Source of the DNA: Streptomyces sp. NBC_01591
GTDB taxonomy: Bacteria > Actinomycetota > Actinomycetes > Streptomycetales > Streptomycetaceae
Direction of reading: 5' to 3'
Assembly (NCBI RefSeq): GCF_035918155.1
Contig: NZ_CP109327.1
Span: 4,774,001-4,838,000 of the forward strand
DNA length: 64,000 nucleotides
The notes under the pieces are model-generated. The model was not told the origin of the DNA. It saw only the letters and a program-made list of their open reading frames with translations, and made no database searches. Below, in pieces: positions 61,880 to 64,000 of this stretch. A program made the translations under genes and the position numbers. Position 1 is the stretch's first letter, and each line of letters opens with the position of its first letter.

Positions 61880-62788
61880 TCAGGGCGAAAGGATCACGCT
61901 GCGCGAGAGGTTGCGCGGGTGGTCCGGGTCGTACCCCTTCGACTCCGCCAGCTCGACCGCCAGCCGCTGCGCCCGGATCAGATCCGCCATCGGGTCCGCC
62001 GTGGCGTGCGCGACCAGCGTTCCGCCCACCCGCGCCACATCACCGGCGAGCCCCTCCGGCAGCCGGCCGAACACCCACGCCACCCGGTGCGGCCCGGTGA
62101 TCGAGATCGGGCCGTGGCGGTACTCCATCGCCGGGTACGACTCCGTCCAGGCGCCCGCCGCCTCGCGCATCTTCAGCCCGGCCTCCTGTGCCAGCCCGTA
62201 CGTCCAGCCGCGCCCCAGGAACGTCCACTGCTCGGCCGAGACCACCGCCTCGTCCAGCGGCTCCGTCACCGCGAGCTCCGCGTCCACCGCGGCGGCGGCG
62301 ACCGTCTTCACCCCGGCCGGAAGCGGACCCGATGCCTCGAGGCCGGCCCGCAGAAAGGCCAGCGCGGTGGTGGCGAACCGGGTCTGGACGACCGACTCCT
62401 CGTCCGCCCAGTCCAGTACGGCCACGGCGTCGGCGGCGTCCATGACCGGCGTCTTCGGGTCGGCGGTCAGCGCGACGGTGGCGACCCTGCCGCGCAGCTC
62501 GCCCAGCAGCTCCAGCACCTCCGTCGTGGTGCCGGAACGGGTGATCGCCACCACCCGGTCGTACGGGCGCCCGGCCGGGAACTCCGATGACGGGTACGCG
62601 TCCGTCTCGCCCTGCCCGGCCGCCTCGCGCAGCGCCGCGTACGCGATGGCCATGAACCAGGAGGTGCCGCACCCGGTGACGGCGACCCGCTCGCCGGGCC
62701 GCGGCAGCCCGTCGAACACCGCCCCCGCCTCCGCGGCACGCCGCCAGCAGCCGGGCTGGGTGGCAATTTCAGATGCGGTACGCGACAT
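61880..62788 (-). CDS. SIS-domain protein, amino-sugar phosphate isomerase/deaminase-like (AgaS/GlmS-type)
   Basis: 302 residues with two SIS domains: residues 20-150 (RVAVTGCGTSWFMAIAYAAL, then VVAITRSGTTTEVLELLGEL) and 170-290 (TFLGRGWTYGLAQEAGLKMR, EAAGAWTESYPAMEYRHGPI). The ESYPAMEYRHGP segment matches AgaS and the isomerase half of GlmS. It would turn a 6-phospho amino sugar into a keto-sugar phosphate and ammonia. The ATG at 62788 has AAGGAG upstream. It reads toward nagK, with 119 bases between that hold the dre site. A CCTACT/AGTAGG palindrome lies in its own promoter (62885-62900). Confidence 0.82.
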   Translation of the reverse strand: MSRTASEIATQPGCWRRAAEAGAVFDGLPRPGERVAVTGCGTSWFMAIAYAALREAAGQGETDAYPSSEFPAGRPYDRVVAITRSGTTTEVLELLGELRGRVATVALTADPKTPVMDAADAVAVLDWADEESVVQTRFATTALAFLRAGLEASGPLPAGVKTVAAAAVDAELAVTEPLDEAVVSAEQWTFLGRGWTYGLAQEAGLKMREAAGAWTESYPAMEYRHGPISITGPHRVAWVFGRLPEGLAGDVARVGGTLVAHATADPMADLIRAQRLAVELAESKGYDPDHPRNLSRSVILSP

Positions 62789-62979
62789 GCTGGACGGCTC
62801 CTTGCGGCGTGGAACGTAACGATGCGGGCGGTACGGCACAGCGGCGGTGCGGGGCAGATGGGCCCGAAGAGCCCTGCACCGGAACCTACTTAGCAGTAGG
62901 CACAGCTCGGGGGCAATGCTCTCAGGTACGCGGGGCCGGGCACCGGCCCGGTTGCGTTGCGAAAGCGATACCGGCTGTG

Positions 62980-63516
62980 GTGTAGACCATCGGCGAGCGC
63001 AAGGGCGTCTCCGTCGGCATGGTGCCGATGCCCGGCAGCGACGGCCCCAGCAAGGGCTCGCTCGGAGTGGCCGACTGGATCACGGGCTTCAAGCAGCACG
63101 GCCACCGCGTGCAGCTGGGCAAGTTCTTCGACTATCTGTTCACCGACAAGAACGTCATCGACTTCGCCGACGAGTACGACCTGCTCCCGGTCACCGACAG
63201 CGCCTCCGCGGCCATGGAGTCCGACGCCGAATACAAGCCGCTGTGGAAGTTCCTGGCCGCGCTGCCGGACTCGCAGTTCTACCCGTACGGCAAGACGTCC
63301 TGGGCCCGGTCCAGCGAGTCGATCAAGGAGAACATCGGCAAGGCGGTCGAGCCGAACGGCAGCCCCGCGAGCGTGCTGGGCCGGATCGCACGCGATTCGG
63401 CCGCGGCAGCGGACAAGGACCAGCGGACGAGGACCAGCGGACGAGGACCAGCGGCCTGTCCGGCGGATCGGGGTCTGGCAGGTGGCGGCCCTTCGGGCGG
63501 GCGATATGTTGGCTGA
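62980..63516 (+). pseudogene. C-terminal fragment of a sugar ABC-transporter substrate-binding protein
   Basis: A frame opened behind a TAG at 62975-62977 reads IGERKGVSVGMVPMPGSDGP, SKGSLGVADWITGFKQHGHR, FFDYLFTDKNVIDFADEYDL, and ends SVLGRIARDSAAAAD. This is the last 140 or so residues of a family 1 extracellular sugar-binding protein. Signal peptide, lipobox and the N-terminal lobe are missing, so it is a truncated gene. The end runs into a 14-bp tandem repeat and stops late at 63514-63516. The missing part may have belonged to an amino-sugar importer. Confidence 0.7.
63417..63454 (+). repeat. 14-bp tandem repeat, 2.7 copies
   Basis: GGACCAGCGGACGA is present twice, followed by GGACCAGCGG. 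It lies at the end of the binding-protein fragment and changes its last codons to an Arg/Thr/Ser-rich tail. Probably slippage in a decaying gene. Confidence 0.8.
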
Positions 63517-63517
63517 T

Positions 63518-63775
63518 ATGACCGCCCCCACGAATGGCCCCGACGACCCGGACGGCCTCTCCGACAGGGACCGCGCCGTGCTCGCCGTCGAACGGCAGTC
63601 GTGGTCCGGCCCCGGGGCGAAGGAGCGGGCGATCCGCGAACAGCTGGGCATCTCGCCCACGCGCTACTACCAGCTCCTGAACGCCCTGCTGGACGACCGC
63701 CGCGCCCTGGAGGAGGACCCGGTGACGGTGAACCGCCTCCGCCGGGTCAGGGCCGCAAGACGCGGCCGCCGCTAG
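63518..63775 (+). CDS. DUF3263 family small protein
   Basis: 85 residues. The core LSDRDRAVLAVERQSWSGPG, then KERAIREQLGISPTRYYQLL, then NALLDDRRALEEDPVTVNRL is the DUF3263 signature: a single helix-turn-helix-like domain with a conserved RYYQLLN. In actinomycetes it precedes or accompanies otsB/otsA and envelope genes; some members are thought to bind DNA. An ATG at 63506 is also possible as start. Otherwise unknown function. Confidence 0.85.
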   Translation: MTAPTNGPDDPDGLSDRDRAVLAVERQSWSGPGAKERAIREQLGISPTRYYQLLNALLDDRRALEEDPVTVNRLRRVRAARRGRR

Positions 63776-63776
63776 C

Positions 63777-63800
63777 TCAAGCCCCTCCGGCGATTGAGGA
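63777..63800 (-). repeat. Dispersed 24-bp repeat, copy 2
   Basis: Reverse-complement copy of the sequence at 5067-5090, with one difference (G for C in the GGACGGG/GGAGGGG part). It lies directly behind the DUF3263 gene. Confidence 0.6.
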
Positions 63801-63873
63801 GCGGGGGCCCGGGACAGCGCCCCCGGCAACGCACACCTGCCCCAACCGCGCGCCCCAGCTATAGGCTCCCCCC

Positions 63874-64000
63874 ATGGGCAGCAACCCCGAAGCACCCACA
63901 CTCCCGACCCCCACCACCCCCGCCGGCCAAGAGGCCCTCGCCGCGATCCTCGCGCGCCCCGACCGCGCCGTCATCGCGCTCGATTTCGACGGCACCCTCG
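63874..64000 (+). CDS. otsB: Trehalose-6-phosphate phosphatase, N-terminal part (cut by window end)
   Basis: 42 residues are visible: MGSNPEAPTLPTPTTPAG, then ALAAILARPDRAVIALDFDG and TL. The HAD motif I (LDFDGTL) with nucleophilic Asp, preceded by a short low-complexity leader and ILARPDRAVIA, is typical of OtsB, which makes trehalose from its phosphate. The rest lies beyond the window. The DUF3263 neighbour fits the known Streptomyces order. Confidence 0.75.
   Translation, partial: MGSNPEAPTLPTPTTPAGQEALAAILARPDRAVIALDFDGTL

Overview
The window is chromosomal DNA of a Streptomyces (high-GC actinomycete). This rests on very high G+C in third codon positions, frequent GTG starts, mycothiol synthesis (MshA), CarD, the PhoR-PhoP-PhoU locus with a PHO box, MsiK, a CdgB-type diguanylate cyclase, a DasR-type (dre) site and an HbpS/SenS/SenR locus. 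From memory, the order resembles the S. coelicolor core region around SCO4200-SCO4290; I could not check this. There is no antibiotic gene cluster, prophage or CRISPR array. It is core chromosome with small scars of gene decay.

Layout. 1-9.4 kb: end of a peptidoglycan-binding protein, a MerR-PP2C fusion, an XRE/HbhA-like/DUF2516 set behind a perfect palindrome, a response regulator-PP2C phosphatase, an NlpC/P60 hydrolase, a methyltransferase, mshA and a YbjN protein. 9.5-19.4 kb: accessory block with a frameshifted Tat-secreted protein, a phosphotransferase, two lipoproteins, a RelE-like toxin/antitoxin pair, a P-loop kinase, a heme peroxidase group (catalase-like, DyP peroxidase, small partner), a Gap-type membrane protein and gpmA. 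19.6-27.7 kb: MFS transporter, a tiny cysteine-rich protein, phoU divergent from phoR-phoP across a PHO box, a lipoprotein, carD and ispD-ispF. 28-35.6 kb: a PPOX protein, cysS, rlmB, DoxX, a nucleotidyltransferase, a small exported protein, msiK and tRNA-Thr(TGT).

35.6-44.7 kb: a broken ArsR-type regulator beside the tRNA, then an amino acid/polyamine catabolism block (Glu/Leu/Phe/Val dehydrogenase with a TPP enzyme, glutamylputrescine oxidase-like enzyme, SSAT-like acetyltransferase), a phosphotransferase with its core deleted, and hypothetical genes. 44.8-50.4 kb: senR-senS divergent from hbpS, a 160-bp MITE-like inverted-repeat element directly behind the hbpS stop codon, remnants of an ankyrin gene and of a beta-propeller lipoprotein, and an M1 peptidase. 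50.5-57.3 kb: M4 peptidase, TerD, ArfB, flavin reductase, cdgB with Crp-like and BldD-like sites, and a carbohydrate-binding membrane protein. 57.3-62.8 kb: an IS3 remnant and an amino-sugar catabolic cluster (SIS protein, ROK kinase, NagA, PfkB kinase, class II aldolase) with a dre site. 62.9-64 kb: a fragment of a sugar-binding protein, a DUF3263 protein and the start of otsB.

How the genes fit together. The Pho locus is a self-regulated phosphate switch. SenS/SenR/HbpS is a redox/heme sensing set. The 57.6-62.8 kb cluster holds every step from an N-acetylated amino sugar to triose phosphates, under a dre site. The 36-42 kb block suggests use of amino acids and polyamines as a nitrogen source. 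All functions are inferred from sequence motifs and family knowledge; no searches were run.
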